A stretch of 64,000 nucleotides of DNA from Hymenobacter piscis (GTDB lineage Bacteria > Bacteroidota > Bacteroidia > Cytophagales > Hymenobacteraceae), in assembly GCF_018760735.1 (NCBI RefSeq), contig NZ_JAHHZN010000003.1, positions 62,001-126,000 of the forward strand, read 5' to 3'. A model generated the notes under the pieces. The model did not search any database. It was given only the letters and a program-made list of their open reading frames with translations, and was not told the origin of the DNA. The position numbers and the translations under genes are program-made. This document shows, piece by piece, positions 31,690 to 39,885 of this stretch (its first letter is position 1; each line of letters starts with the position of its first letter).

Positions 31690-32028
31690 ATGTTCCGCCG
31701 TTTATCACTGCTGCTGCTGCTGCTCACGTCGGCAGCCACTCCGGCCGCCCTGGCCCAGTCTTCCCCCCCCAGCGCAACGCCCGCCGCGGCAGCTCCCGCC
31801 CAGTACGGTGTTGCCCAAATCGTAACTTTCCCCAGCCTCGGGTGTAAGCTGGCCTTTCAGGACGGCGTGACCCCTAATCTGCTGCTTAGGTGGTATGAGG
31901 AAAACGGGAAGGATAAGCGCTTCGCCGATCTGGCGGCCGCCCTTAACTTTCTGGCGGCCCAGGGCTGGGAAATCACGCCTTATGGAGGATCGAGCGACCG
32001 TTACCTCCTCAAACGCCGAGCCCAGTAA
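31690..32028 (+). CDS. Small secreted protein
   Basis: A 112-residue protein with a clear signal peptide (MFRRLSLLLLLLTSAATPAA, ending LAQ), a Ser/Pro/Ala linker and a folded C-terminal part. The end, AALNFLAAQGWEITPYGGSS and YLLKRR, resembles the DUF4177-type pattern of a helix followed by G-W-E-x and a strand, though I claim only a resemblance. Function unknown. Last gene before the right repeat. Confidence 0.6.
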   Translation: MFRRLSLLLLLLTSAATPAALAQSSPPSATPAAAAPAQYGVAQIVTFPSLGCKLAFQDGVTPNLLLRWYEENGKDKRFADLAAALNFLAAQGWEITPYGGSSDRYLLKRRAQ

Positions 32029-32508
32029 CCGGCACCCGCTGTTTATGGTTGTGTTTTGGTTCGTCCCTGACCTGTTTCGGCCCACAGGTTTTATCATTCC
32101 GGGTCGCAAGTGTAAAAAGGGTCGGTTTTGGTCTCAAAAACGTCACCATTTTATCATAAATGTGCCTGAAACCTGCATCGTAGCGCCGAAAAAAACTACC
32201 TCTACGCGCTGCAAACGCGGTTTCGTTCGTCTGGCAACCAATTCAACTCTCGTCCCCGCTACTTGCAAAAACGGCCTTTCCATTGCGGAGAGGCCGTTTT
32301 TTTGTGCGTTTTGCTTTTATCACCGCCTCCATCAGCATCGGCGGATGACCACACGGCTTCTTTCACTAGCAGACTGTCTGCCTCTTCGGAGGTCTTGTGC
32401 AGACTTGCCTGCCTCTGTTTAGCAGCCGATTACCTCTTTCAGCCCTTATTGCATTTGCCAGGGCAATATTCTATATTCCATAGTTCTGATTCCGCTAACC
32501 ACACACCT
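32029..32508. other. Intergenic region spanning the right end of the element
   Basis: 480 bases without a gene. It holds the right attachment repeat at 32242-32323 with a hairpin copy of the tRNA terminator, preceded by about 200 bases of unassigned, AT-richer sequence. The tRNA fragment here lacks the D and anticodon arms and cannot be a tRNA. Confidence 0.5.
32242..32323 (+). repeat. Right attachment repeat (attR-like)
   Basis: Copy of 30193-30274 with one mismatch: 20 bases of the tRNA 3' end plus the hairpin terminator. It marks the far edge of the inserted DNA. Confidence 0.9.
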
Positions 32509-32802
32509 ATGCAGTTTTCTACAACTAGTGAGCAGTTCAGCAACCTGCTGAACGCCACCCGCGTGCCTGACCTTCACGAGGACGAACTGGCCGGCATGGA
32601 GACAACCGTTCGGAATACACTCGACCAACTTCACAGCTACCGGCTGGCGGCGGCCTCCCCGGCGCAGATCCAGGAATATTTCCGACTACTGGAAGCCTTT
32701 TCCCACAACTTGGCTTTGCTGCTGCCGGTCCAGCGGCAGATGCTGATTCGTCAGGGACTGCACTTGCTCCGCGATATTTCCCACGGCCCTGCTACCGCGT
32801 AG
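32509..32802 (+). CDS. Small helical hypothetical protein
   Basis: A 97-residue soluble protein, predicted all-helical (GMETTVRNTLDQLHSYRLAA, QIQEYFRLLEAFSHNLALL, QRQMLIRQGLHLLRDI). The ATG at 32509 is chosen since the frame upstream overlaps the tRNA-end repeat. It lies just outside the right repeat, so it may be part of a wider accessory region. Not recognised. Confidence 0.5.
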   Translation: MQFSTTSEQFSNLLNATRVPDLHEDELAGMETTVRNTLDQLHSYRLAAASPAQIQEYFRLLEAFSHNLALLLPVQRQMLIRQGLHLLRDISHGPATA

Positions 32803-33013
32803 CGGGCAACGCCGGATGCTCCACCCAGTGTGTCTCTCCCCAACGCGCCGCTTTCTTACAACGACGGTGCGTCCCTGTCCGGGGCCGGCTGGCACACTGG
32901 CTTTCCGGCATGCCCCGAAGGCTCGCTTTGTGAAAGTGTCACCTAACCGACGACTATCGTTCGTTAGTCTAAATAACTTGACCATTGACCGAGAGTTTGG
33001 CTTCTTGTTCGTT

Positions 33014-33445
33014 ATGCGTCAGGAATTCATAAACTCATTCGGCGATACTTTCCTCACCGCCGAGTTCGACCAACAAAACCACTGGATTTACAACGACTGG
33101 CGAGGCTTGCTGACGACCGATAACGTCGTACAAGGCTCCCTGGGAGTCCTGCACGTGTTGCAGCAAACGCACTGCCCCTACATTCTCAACGATAACCGCA
33201 CCGTGCTGGGCTCCTGGAAACAGGCCAACGACTGGATTGAGCACACCTGGATGCCGCAGGCCCTGGCAGCGGGCCTGCGCTACCACGCGCACATAGTGGC
33301 CCCCGGCGTCTTCGGTCAGGCTTCGGCCGAGGATATGCACCTGCGCGTGGGCTCCCACTTTCAGATGCGCCTGTTTGAAGGGCTGGAAGAAGCGGAAGCG
33401 TGGTTACGGGAAATGCAGACGCTTGAGCAGCAAACCCATCTCTAG
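33014..33445 (+). CDS. STAS-like hypothetical protein
   Basis: A 143-residue protein that alternates strands and helices like SpoIIAA/STAS folds: TAEFDQQNHWIYNDWRGLL, a helix, PYILNDNRTVLGSW, a helix with EHTWMPQALAAGLRYHAHIV, then QMRLFEGLEEAEAWLRE. The last segment, and the D-x-R motif in the middle, recall the two paralogs at 47966-48403 and 48573-48992. These appear to be a Cytophagales-specific family with no assigned function. The start is the ATG at 33014. A 23-bp perfect hairpin follows the stop. Confidence 0.6.
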   Translation: MRQEFINSFGDTFLTAEFDQQNHWIYNDWRGLLTTDNVVQGSLGVLHVLQQTHCPYILNDNRTVLGSWKQANDWIEHTWMPQALAAGLRYHAHIVAPGVFGQASAEDMHLRVGSHFQMRLFEGLEEAEAWLREMQTLEQQTHL

Positions 33446-33464
33446 CCCCCGCGCCCAGGTTCCC

Positions 33465-33526
33465 GGGTACAAACGGATCAGAGCCGCCTTTCCCCCGAGA
33501 AAAGCGGCTCTGATCCGTTTGTACCC
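33465..33526 (+). terminator. Perfect 23-bp hairpin
   Basis: Arms 33465-33487 and 33504-33526 are exact reverse complements around a 16-base spacer that can itself pair TTT with AAA. Unusually long and perfect; it lies 20 bases after the STAS-like stop. No T run, so it might instead be a repeat. Confidence 0.55.
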
Positions 33527-33689
33527 GTCAGAACCAAATTTAAAGATGAGGTCTGCCTGGCCTTTACTCAGGACGTCGGTTTTAACTCCTCGACCGGCCT
33601 GCTATTTGTTGCATTGCTGCCTTGCCCAACCAGTAGCAGCAACGCGGGTAACTGCTGCGGGCTCCGGTAACCGATCAGCCGTAATGCAA

Positions 33690-33724
33690 AACCGCGCCTG
33701 ATCCGGAACGGACCAAGCGCGGTT
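33690..33724 (-). terminator. rplT terminator
   Basis: Outer 8-bp stem AACCGCGC/GCGCGGTT and an inner TCCG/CGGA stem, followed on the minus strand by TTTT. 26 bases past the rplT stop; it closes the thrS-infC-rpmI-rplT group. Confidence 0.7.
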
Positions 33725-33749
33725 AGCGGTAGCAGGCTTAGGCAGCCGA

Positions 33750-34094
33750 CTACTTGATTTTCTCCACGATGCCTTTGAAAGCTTCGGGGTGGTTCAGGGC
33801 GAGGTCGGCCAGCACCTTGCGGTTGAGCTCGATACCAGCCTTCTTGAGGCCACCCATGAACTGGGAGTACGACAGACCATGCTCGCGGGCCCCAGCGTTG
33901 ATACGCTGAATCCAGAGGGCGCGGAATTCGCGCTTCTTTACTTTCCGGTCGCGGTAAGCGTAGAGCAGACCTTTCTCAACCGCGTTTTTGGCAACGGTCC
34001 AAACGTTTTTGCGACGGCCATAGTAGCCCTTCGCCAAACGCATAATCTTTTTCCGACGGTGGCGCGAGGCCGCGTGGTTGACACTTCTTGGCAT
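33750..34094 (-). CDS. rplT: 50S ribosomal protein L20
   Basis: A 114-residue assembly protein of the large subunit. The start [20 protein letters not shown] and the [20 protein letters not shown] segment are diagnostic, as are [20 protein letters not shown] and [13 protein letters not shown]. Length is normal. Last gene of the infC-rpmI-rplT run; in other bacteria L20 represses this operon. Confidence 0.97.
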   Translation of the reverse strand: MPRSVNHAASRHRRKKIMRLAKGYYGRRKNVWTVAKNAVEKGLLYAYRDRKVKKREFRALWIQRINAGAREHGLSYSQFMGGLKKAGIELNRKVLADLALNHPEAFKGIVEKIK

Positions 34095-34173
34095 AACCTG
34101 TTTGTTTTTGGCGGCCGGCGGCGGACTTACTGCCGCAGCTTGGGTTCCTACCGGACGCCCGGTTTTTTTGGGA

Positions 34174-34260
34174 AATTAAAAATTAAAAGCTGAGAGTTAA
34201 AAATTATCGATGCCGACTCAATACGTCGCATCCTTAACTTTTAACTTTTAACTTTTAATT
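34174..34260. repeat. Word-repeat palindrome (TTAAAAG type) at the rpmI stop
   Basis: In rpmI sense the stop TAA is followed by TTAAAAGTTAAAAGTTAAAA and one more copy, without C, then a 25-base loop and a complementary arm (CTTTTAATTTTTAATTT). It occupies most of the gap between rpmI and rplT and must be transcribed within the operon. Confidence 0.75.
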
Positions 34261-34453
34261 AGAGATTAAGCATGTCCTTCACGCGGTTCATGTCGGCCGA
34301 GCTAACCAGCGTCACATGCGTCAGATTACGCTTCTGCTTGGTGGTTTTCTTGGTCAAGATGTGGCTCTTGTAGGCGTGCTTACGCTTGATTTTGCCCGTG
34401 CCGGTCAGCGAGAAACGCTTCTTGGCGCCGGACTTGGTCTTCATTTTCGGCAT
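34259..34453 (-). CDS. rpmI: 50S ribosomal protein L35
   Basis: A 64-residue basic protein ([20 protein letters not shown], then [20 protein letters not shown]), the standard L35 sequence. Between infC and rplT. Its stop overlaps the end of a TTAAAAG word palindrome. Confidence 0.97.
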   Translation of the reverse strand: MPKMKTKSGAKKRFSLTGTGKIKRKHAYKSHILTKKTTKQKRNLTHVTLVSSADMNRVKDMLNL

Positions 34454-34549
34454 TGTGGTGATAATGAAAGGGTGAAAAATGCGGCGGTCGGCTGCCTAGG
34501 GCCGGTGCGCCAGCTCAAAAAAGTCGGAGCAAAAACCCCAGACAGTGCG

Positions 34550-35239
34550 TTATTCAGCGGCTTCGTTGGCCGATTTGACCTTCTTACCCTCTTTCTCCTT
34601 AGCAACTGCTTCATCAGTTCCTTTGGCTTTGTCGGCGGGTTTCGCCTTGTCAGCCTCTTTGGGAGCTGCGGGAGCCGCCTTTTTGGGCGGAGCAATTACT
34701 TTGGGGGCCAGGTACAGGAACATACGCTTGCCTTCCAGCTTGGGCAGCTGCTCCACTTTACCAAGGTCCTCGAGGGCCTGAGCAAACTTGAGCAGCAGGA
34801 TTTCACCCCGCTCCTTAAAGACGATGCTCCGGCCTACGAAATGCACGTAAGCCTTGATTTTAGCACCTTCCTTCAGGAATTCCTGAGCGTGCTTGAGTTT
34901 AAAGGCAAAGTCGTGGTCGTCGGTGTTGGGTCCGAAACGGATTTCCTTGATGACAACCTTGGTTTGCTTGGCCTTCAGCTCGCGGGTTTTCTTCTTCTGC
35001 TCGTACTTGAATTTCGAGTAGTCGATGACCCGGCACACGGGCGGAGTAGCGGTGGGGGAAATTTCCACCAGGTCCAGGTTCTGATCCTGCGCCATGCGCC
35101 GGGCCTGATCGGTGGGGTAAATGCCCTGCTCCACGTTGTCGCCAACGAGACGGACTTCACGGGCCGTAATCTTGTGATTGATTTTGAACGGCTCCTCGAC
35201 CTGGGCGCGAGGGATATAGCGGCGGTTGGGGGTAGCTAT
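34550..35239 (-). CDS. infC: Translation initiation factor IF-3, non-canonical AUA start
   Basis: IF-3 binds the 30S subunit and checks the start codon and initiator tRNA. The N-domain includes [20 protein letters not shown] and [49 protein letters not shown] and [13 protein letters not shown] are diagnostic; the last 45 residues are an Ala/Lys/Glu-rich tail. The first ATG-like codon in frame (GTG/ATG near 35134) would delete the conserved N-terminal 35 residues. The frame instead begins at ATA 35239, 8 bases after AAGGAG (35248-35253). Rare start codons are known for infC because IF-3 represses its own translation. 229 residues in all. It lies between thrS and rpmI. Confidence 0.93.
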   Translation of the reverse strand: MATPNRRYIPRAQVEEPFKINHKITAREVRLVGDNVEQGIYPTDQARRMAQDQNLDLVEISPTATPPVCRVIDYSKFKYEQKKKTRELKAKQTKVVIKEIRFGPNTDDHDFAFKLKHAQEFLKEGAKIKAYVHFVGRSIVFKERGEILLLKFAQALEDLGKVEQLPKLEGKRMFLYLAPKVIAPPKKAAPAAPKEADKAKPADKAKGTDEAVAKEKEGKKVKSANEAAE

Positions 35240-35247
35240 GGCGGTTT

Positions 35248-35253
35248 CTCCTT
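35248..35253 (-). promoter_or_regulatory. Strong Shine-Dalgarno for infC
   Basis: AAGGAG on the minus strand, 8 bases before the ATA start. Strong SD sites are scarce in this genome, so this one helps fix the unusual start. Confidence 0.75.
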
Positions 35254-35412
35254 AAGGTGAAAGTCGATTTTGACTAGGGCTACTACCACACGAACGGGTT
35301 CGAATGGGTTCACTCAGCGGGCAAATATCCGCCATTTTTTCCAAACCCTCAACAAATACTATATAAAAAACCGCCCCGGCAGCCACACAACCCCAATTTC
35401 AACCTCGCAAAA

Positions 35413-35474
35413 CAGGGCCTTTCCCCGTCGCAGCCCGCCCCAAACGCGGGGCCGCTGAACCGGGAAAGGCCCTG
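35413..35474 (-). terminator. Hairpin between thrS and infC
   Basis: A perfect 13-bp outer stem (35413-35425 with 35462-35474) encloses a 36-base GC-rich region that can form further pairs; followed on the minus strand by TTTTGCG. 30 bases past thrS. It may be an attenuator of the infC group. Confidence 0.6.
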
Positions 35475-35503
35475 CTGGCAAGGCTCCTTTTATGGCTGGC
35501 CGA

Positions 35504-37453
35504 CTATTCGGCTTTGCCGTCCATGAGGGCCGTCACCTTGGCCTGGAAGTCCTGGATGAAGGCATCAATGGGCATGGCGCCCACGTCGCCTTCGCCGTGG
35601 CGGCGCACCGAGACGATGCCTTCGGCCTGCTCCTTCTCGCCCACGATGAGCATGTAAGGCACTTTTGACACCTCGGCGTCGCGGATTTTGCGGCCGATTT
35701 TCTCGTCGCGGTGGTCCACGGTGCCGCGCAGCTCGGCGCCCACCAGCTGGTCGTAGACCTGCTGGGCGTAGTCGTGGTACTTCTCCGAAATGGGCAGCAC
35801 GGCAAACTGCTCGGGCGAGAGCCAGAGCGGGAAGTTGCCGCCGCAGTGCTCAATGAGTACGGCCACGAACCGCTCCAGCGAGCCGAACGGGGCCCGGTGA
35901 ATCATGACGGGGCGCTGGCGGGAGTTGTCGGGGGCCACGTACTCCAGGTCGAAACGTTCGGGCAGGTTGTAATCCACCTGAATGGTACCGAGCTGCCACT
36001 TGCGGCCGATGGCGTCGCGCACCATGAAGTCGAGCTTGGGACCGTAGAAGGCGGCCTCGCCCAGCTCCGTGACCGTGCGCAGCCCCTTCTCGGCGGCGGC
36101 TTCCTGAATGGCGCTTTCGGCCAAGGCCCAGTTCTCGTCGGAGCCGATGTACTTGGTCTTGTTCTCGGGGTCGCGCAGGGAAATCTGGGCCGTGTAATCC
36201 TCAAAACCCAGGGCCTTGAACACGTAGAGAACCAGATCAATGACCTTGGTGAACTCCTCCTTTACTTGATCCGGCCGGCAGAAGATGTGGGCGTCGTCCT
36301 GGGTGAAGCCGCGCACCCGCGTCAGGCCGTGCAGCTCCCCGCTCTGCTCGTAGCGGTACACCGTGCCGAACTCGGCCAGGCGCACCGGCAGGTCGCGGTA
36401 CGAGCGGGGCTTGGTCTTATAGATTTCGCAGTGGTGGGGGCAGTTCATGGGCTTGAGGAAGAACTCCTCGCCCGGGTTCGGCGTCTTGATGGGCTGGAAC
36501 GAATCAGCCCCGTACTTCTCGTAGTGGCCGCTGGTCACGTAGAGTTCCTTGGAACCGATGTGGGGCGTTACCACGGGCTGGTAGCCGGCCTTCATCTGGG
36601 CGCGGCGCAGGAACTGCTCCAGCTTTTCGCGCAGCATGGTGCCCTTGGGCAGCCACAATGGCAGCCCCGCTCCTACTTTCTCCGAAAACGCGAACAGCTC
36701 GAGCTCCTTGCCCAGCTTGCGGTGGTCGCGGCGCTTGGCTTCTTCGAGGCGCTCGAGGTACTCAGAGAGTTCCTTGGCTTTGGGGAAGGTGATGCCGTAG
36801 ATGCGCGTGAGCTGCTTGTTCTTCTCGTCGCCGCGCCAGTAGGCGCCGGCCACGTTGAGCAGCTTCACGGCCTTGATGTTGGCTGTATCGGGCAGGTGGG
36901 GTCCGCGGCAGAGGTCCACAAAGCTGCCCTGCTGGTAGAACGTGATGGAGCCGTCTTCGAGGCGCTCCAGCAGGTCCAGCTTGTAGGGGTCGGCCTTCTC
37001 CGTGAAGTAAGCCACGGCGTCGGCCTTGCTGACTTCGCGGCGCTCGAATTTGCTTTTCTGGCGGGCCAGCTCCAGCATTTTCTTCTCGATTTCCGGGAAG
37101 TCCTCGCTGGAAATGGTGCGGCCTTCGCCCAGGTCGATGTCGTAGTAGAAGCCGTTCTCGATGGCCGGCCCGATACCCAGCTTCACGCCGGGGTACAGGG
37201 CTTCGAGGGCTTCGGCCAGCACGTGGGCCGAGGAGTGCCAGAAGGCCATCTTGCCGTCGTCGTCGTTCCAGGTCAGAATGGCCACGTGGGCATCCTGTTC
37301 GAGGGGGCGGTGCAGGTCGCGTACTTCGCCGTTAACGCGCACGCCCACGGCATTGCGGGCCAAGCCTTCGCTGATGGCGGCGGCTACGTCGTAGCCCGTG
37401 GCGCCATCTACAAACTGGCGCACCGAACCGTCGGGGAGGGTGATGTTAAGCAT
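35504..37453 (-). CDS. thrS: Threonyl-tRNA synthetase
   Basis: A 649-residue class II synthetase. Order: TGS domain (1-62), editing domain with the zinc-type HxxxH in [19 protein letters not shown] and the [14 protein letters not shown] segment, class II core ([12 protein letters not shown] with zinc Cys, [30 protein letters not shown]) and the anticodon-binding domain ([20 protein letters not shown] to the C-terminus). All motifs and length are standard. First gene upstream of infC on the same strand. A GTGAAATGG-family palindrome lies 58 bases before its start. Confidence 0.97.
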   Translation of the reverse strand: MLNITLPDGSVRQFVDGATGYDVAAAISEGLARNAVGVRVNGEVRDLHRPLEQDAHVAILTWNDDDGKMAFWHSSAHVLAEALEALYPGVKLGIGPAIENGFYYDIDLGEGRTISSEDFPEIEKKMLELARQKSKFERREVSKADAVAYFTEKADPYKLDLLERLEDGSITFYQQGSFVDLCRGPHLPDTANIKAVKLLNVAGAYWRGDEKNKQLTRIYGITFPKAKELSEYLERLEEAKRRDHRKLGKELELFAFSEKVGAGLPLWLPKGTMLREKLEQFLRRAQMKAGYQPVVTPHIGSKELYVTSGHYEKYGADSFQPIKTPNPGEEFFLKPMNCPHHCEIYKTKPRSYRDLPVRLAEFGTVYRYEQSGELHGLTRVRGFTQDDAHIFCRPDQVKEEFTKVIDLVLYVFKALGFEDYTAQISLRDPENKTKYIGSDENWALAESAIQEAAAEKGLRTVTELGEAAFYGPKLDFMVRDAIGRKWQLGTIQVDYNLPERFDLEYVAPDNSRQRPVMIHRAPFGSLERFVAVLIEHCGGNFPLWLSPEQFAVLPISEKYHDYAQQVYDQLVGAELRGTVDHRDEKIGRKIRDAEVSKVPYMLIVGEKEQAEGIVSVRRHGEGDVGAMPIDAFIQDFQAKVTALMDGKAE

Positions 37454-37511
37454 ACTATAAGAGGGGGCTAGTGGCTATACAAACAGCCGTGAAGCCGCAA
37501 GTTACGGAAAT

Positions 37512-37631
37512 GGTGAAATGGTGAGGTGGTGAAATGGTGAGTTTGATGTTCAGTTGGTCATGATTGCGCCGCTTGCGCAAATGGGGCCACTGAACGTCAG
37601 ACTCACTATTTCACCACCTCACTATCTCACC
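37512..37631. repeat. 120-bp palindromic word repeat, GTGAAATGG family, copy 2
   Basis: In the sense of the TPR lipoprotein, its TGA stop is followed directly by GGTGAGATAGTGAGGTGGTG and further copies; the other arm is GGTGAAATGGTGAGGTGGTG read from the opposite side. The centre contains TTGCGCAAATGG. 46-bp arms with scattered mismatches. Confidence 0.85.
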
Positions 37632-38750
37632 TCAAAGCCCCGGCTTGTGCAACACTAGCGGCTCGATGGCCTCCACCGGGGCCGGGCGTGGGGCTTCGTT
37701 CACGATAATTCCGCGGGCGCGGTTGCCCACCTTCCAGACCTTATAACTCCAGTGGCGGTTACCGGGGTTTTCCTGGGCCAACAGGCGGTACTGGTCGGCG
37801 GCTTCGGCCCAGCGGCCCAGGTTTTCCAGGCTTTCGGCCAGCATGGAGCGGCCATCGAGCAGGCGCGGCGAGCGGCGCAAAGCCCGCTGGAGATGGGGCA
37901 CCACGTCGGCGTAGCGGCGGCTTTTGAAGGCGGCCAAGCCCAGGCGGTAGTCAGCACGGTAGAAGGTGGTGTCCAGTTGCACGGTGCGGGCGTACACGCT
38001 GGCGGCGCTGTCGGGCTGGTTCTGGAGCTCAAACTGGCGGCCGTAATCGTACCAGAGCGGGCCGTAGGTGGGGTCGAGCTTCAGGCCCCGGGCCGCGTAC
38101 AGGGCCGCTTTATCGGGCTGACCGTAGGCATTGGAGAGAAAGGCCAGCTGGTGCAGAATTTCCGGCTGCCGCGGGTCGCGGGCCAGACTGGCACGCAGGT
38201 AGTCGAGGGCCTGCACGGTATCCCGGAGGCCGATGTAGGCCACGCCCTTGTAGAACAGGGCCGCCGCCAAGTCGGGCTCCTGCTGGAGGGCGCGGTCGAG
38301 CTGATCCACGGCATCCTGGTAGCGGCGGGCGGCCAGATGCATCTCCCCCACCATCAGGTTGAGCGTGGGCGAGGCAAAACCGCGGCGGGCCGCCTCGTTG
38401 GTGGCCGCCAAAGCCGATTCCAAATACCCCTGGGCGCGCAGAGCGCGGGCCTTGGTGTAGTAGAATTCACCGGGAGTGTCGTCGAGCTCCAGAGCCTGGT
38501 TGATGTCGCGCAGACCTGCCTCCACCTGGCCCGCATCGAGGCGGAAAGCGGCCCGGCGGGCATAGAGCGAGGCATTACCGGGTTGGCGCCGGATGGCGCC
38601 GTCCAGTTCTTCGGCCTGAATACGGGGGCCGCTTTCCACCGTTTGCAGGTTGATCATGGTGTCGGGCCGTTCCTCCGGCGCGTCGGCGCAGGCCGGGGCG
38701 AGAACGGCCGTCAGCAGCACAGCAAACCGGGAAAAGCGAACAACAGGCAC
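37632..38750 (-). CDS. TPR-repeat lipoprotein
   Basis: A 372-residue protein with a lipoprotein-type signal (RFAVLLTAVLAPAC, Cys 21) followed by about eight TPR units, for example SLYARRAAFRLDAGQVEAGL, ALFYKGVAYIGLRDTVQALD and LYAARGLKLDPTYGPLWYDY. It is probably an outer-membrane or periplasmic scaffold. The last 30 residues are a non-repeat tail. Upstream on the same strand is another repeat protein. Its stop touches the palindromic repeat copy 2. Confidence 0.85.
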   Translation of the reverse strand: MPVVRFSRFAVLLTAVLAPACADAPEERPDTMINLQTVESGPRIQAEELDGAIRRQPGNASLYARRAAFRLDAGQVEAGLRDINQALELDDTPGEFYYTKARALRAQGYLESALAATNEAARRGFASPTLNLMVGEMHLAARRYQDAVDQLDRALQQEPDLAAALFYKGVAYIGLRDTVQALDYLRASLARDPRQPEILHQLAFLSNAYGQPDKAALYAARGLKLDPTYGPLWYDYGRQFELQNQPDSAASVYARTVQLDTTFYRADYRLGLAAFKSRRYADVVPHLQRALRRSPRLLDGRSMLAESLENLGRWAEAADQYRLLAQENPGNRHWSYKVWKVGNRARGIIVNEAPRPAPVEAIEPLVLHKPGL

Positions 38751-38806
38751 TGTCAGGCAGAAATGGTTTCGACAAAGATACAGCCGCCGGCTTACCGCCG
38801 CAGAGG

Positions 38807-39748
38807 TCAGAGCTTTTTCAGATGGCGCTGCACTTGCCGGCGCTGGCGGCGGTTGAGCTGCTCCAGCATCAGTCGGCAGCGGCGGCTGATAACCAGCTCG
38901 TCGGCCGTGACGGGCGGCAGTTCCACGGCGGCCTGGAGCACGTCCGTAGCGCGGGACTGCTGGCTACGGTTGAGGTGGACACGGGCCAGGTCGTAGGCAT
39001 ACTCGATGCGGGTAGAATCGAGCTGGTGGGCTGTGCGCAGAGCTTCAATGGCCAGCAATGTACTGCCGCCCACCGGCACGCCGCCCAGAAACAGCCGGCT
39101 GTAGAGGCGCTCCACCAGGCTGTAGTGGTCGACGCGGTAGTGCCAGCGCCCCAGCAGCTGCCAGGCTTCGGCCCACTCGGGACGCAGCTCGGTGGCCCGG
39201 TACACGTGGGGGCGCATTTCGCGGTAGGCCAGCAGACGGCCCCGCAACGGCAGCAGCGGGGCCTGGGTAGCCAGGGTCAGGGCCTGGGCGTAGTGTCCCT
39301 CGGCCCCGTTGGGTTTTACCACCAGGGCGCGGTTGGCGTAAAGGCGGGCGGCGCTGAAGTAGGCGGCTTTGCGGGTCTCGTCGGTGTAGCGGTTGCCGAT
39401 GCGCACGCTGAGCACGGCCGCCGACCACAGGGCCTCATAGGTCGCGGGAGCTTTGGCCAGCGCCTGCTCGTAGAGGCCCAGGGCCTGCGACTCGTGGTAA
39501 TCGGCCTGAAGTTTCCGGGCTTGCGCCAGCAGGCGGGCTAGAGCCGGATCGGGCGCGGCGGGAGCCAACTTGCCGGCCGGCCGGCCGGGCCGGGCCGGCG
39601 GCTGAGCCGAAGCCGCCCCGGCCGTCAGCCCCCACAGTGCCAGCCCCCACAGCCAAACCAGCGGGCGAAACGGTAGGCGCACAGACAGAAACACAGACAC
39701 GAACAACGAGCAACAACAGGTCAGCGAAAGACACCCCCCAGGACGCAA
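38807..39748 (-). CDS. Secreted TPR-like protein
   Basis: A 313-residue exported helical-repeat protein. The hydrophobic segment LVWLWGLALWGLTAGAASAQ is the signal peptide. With the ATG at 39748 the signal is preceded by 30 residues, so a GTG start at 39682 (V-RLPFRPLVWLWG) may be correct. Repeats such as QALGLYEQALAKAPATYEAL, SAARLYANRALVVKPNGAEG and YAYDLARVHLNRSQQSRATD have TPR spacing. It is followed 56 bases later by the TPR lipoprotein on the same strand, so the pair may act together. Confidence 0.75.
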   Translation of the reverse strand: MRPGGCLSLTCCCSLFVSVFLSVRLPFRPLVWLWGLALWGLTAGAASAQPPARPGRPAGKLAPAAPDPALARLLAQARKLQADYHESQALGLYEQALAKAPATYEALWSAAVLSVRIGNRYTDETRKAAYFSAARLYANRALVVKPNGAEGHYAQALTLATQAPLLPLRGRLLAYREMRPHVYRATELRPEWAEAWQLLGRWHYRVDHYSLVERLYSRLFLGGVPVGGSTLLAIEALRTAHQLDSTRIEYAYDLARVHLNRSQQSRATDVLQAAVELPPVTADELVISRRCRLMLEQLNRRQRRQVQRHLKKL

Positions 39749-39759
39749 CGTTGTCTAGG

Positions 39760-39879
39760 AGTGAAATAACGAGGTGGTGAAACGCTAAGTTGCTGTTTGA
39801 ACGGGCCAATTTGCGCCATCGGCGCCAACCGGGTTCCGGAGCCGCAACTCACCATTGCTCCACCTTGCCACTTCACCTT
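39760..39879. repeat. 120-bp palindromic word repeat, GTGAAATGG family, copy 3 (degenerate)
   Basis: Six bases after the parC stop (sense) comes AAGGTGAAGTGGCAAGGTGG and related words; the opposite arm reads GTGAAATAACGAGGTGGTGA. The centre read in the same sense has GGCGCAAATTGG. More mutated than the other copies, which suggests it is older. Confidence 0.7.
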
Positions 39880-39885
39880 GAGCCG

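Larger units (their letters stand above)
30193..32323. mobile_element. Decayed integrative element at tRNA-Met
   Basis: Bounded by an 82-bp direct repeat of the tRNA 3' end plus terminator (30193-30274 and 32242-32323, one mismatch). Just inside the left repeat is a 28-codon stub resembling a Bacteroidota tyrosine-recombinase N-terminus, and the remaining about 2 kb hold four small cargo-like genes. No intact integrase, replication or conjugation gene remains. I infer a relic that lost most of its integrase by deletion. Confidence 0.75.

Noticed and set aside
32242..32261. Second tRNA-Met gene
   Set aside because: Only the last 20 bases of the tRNA are present; D and anticodon arms are missing.
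34550..35134. infC starting at the ATG-type codon at 35134
   Set aside because: It would remove the conserved 35 N-terminal residues that are intact upstream behind a strong Shine-Dalgarno.
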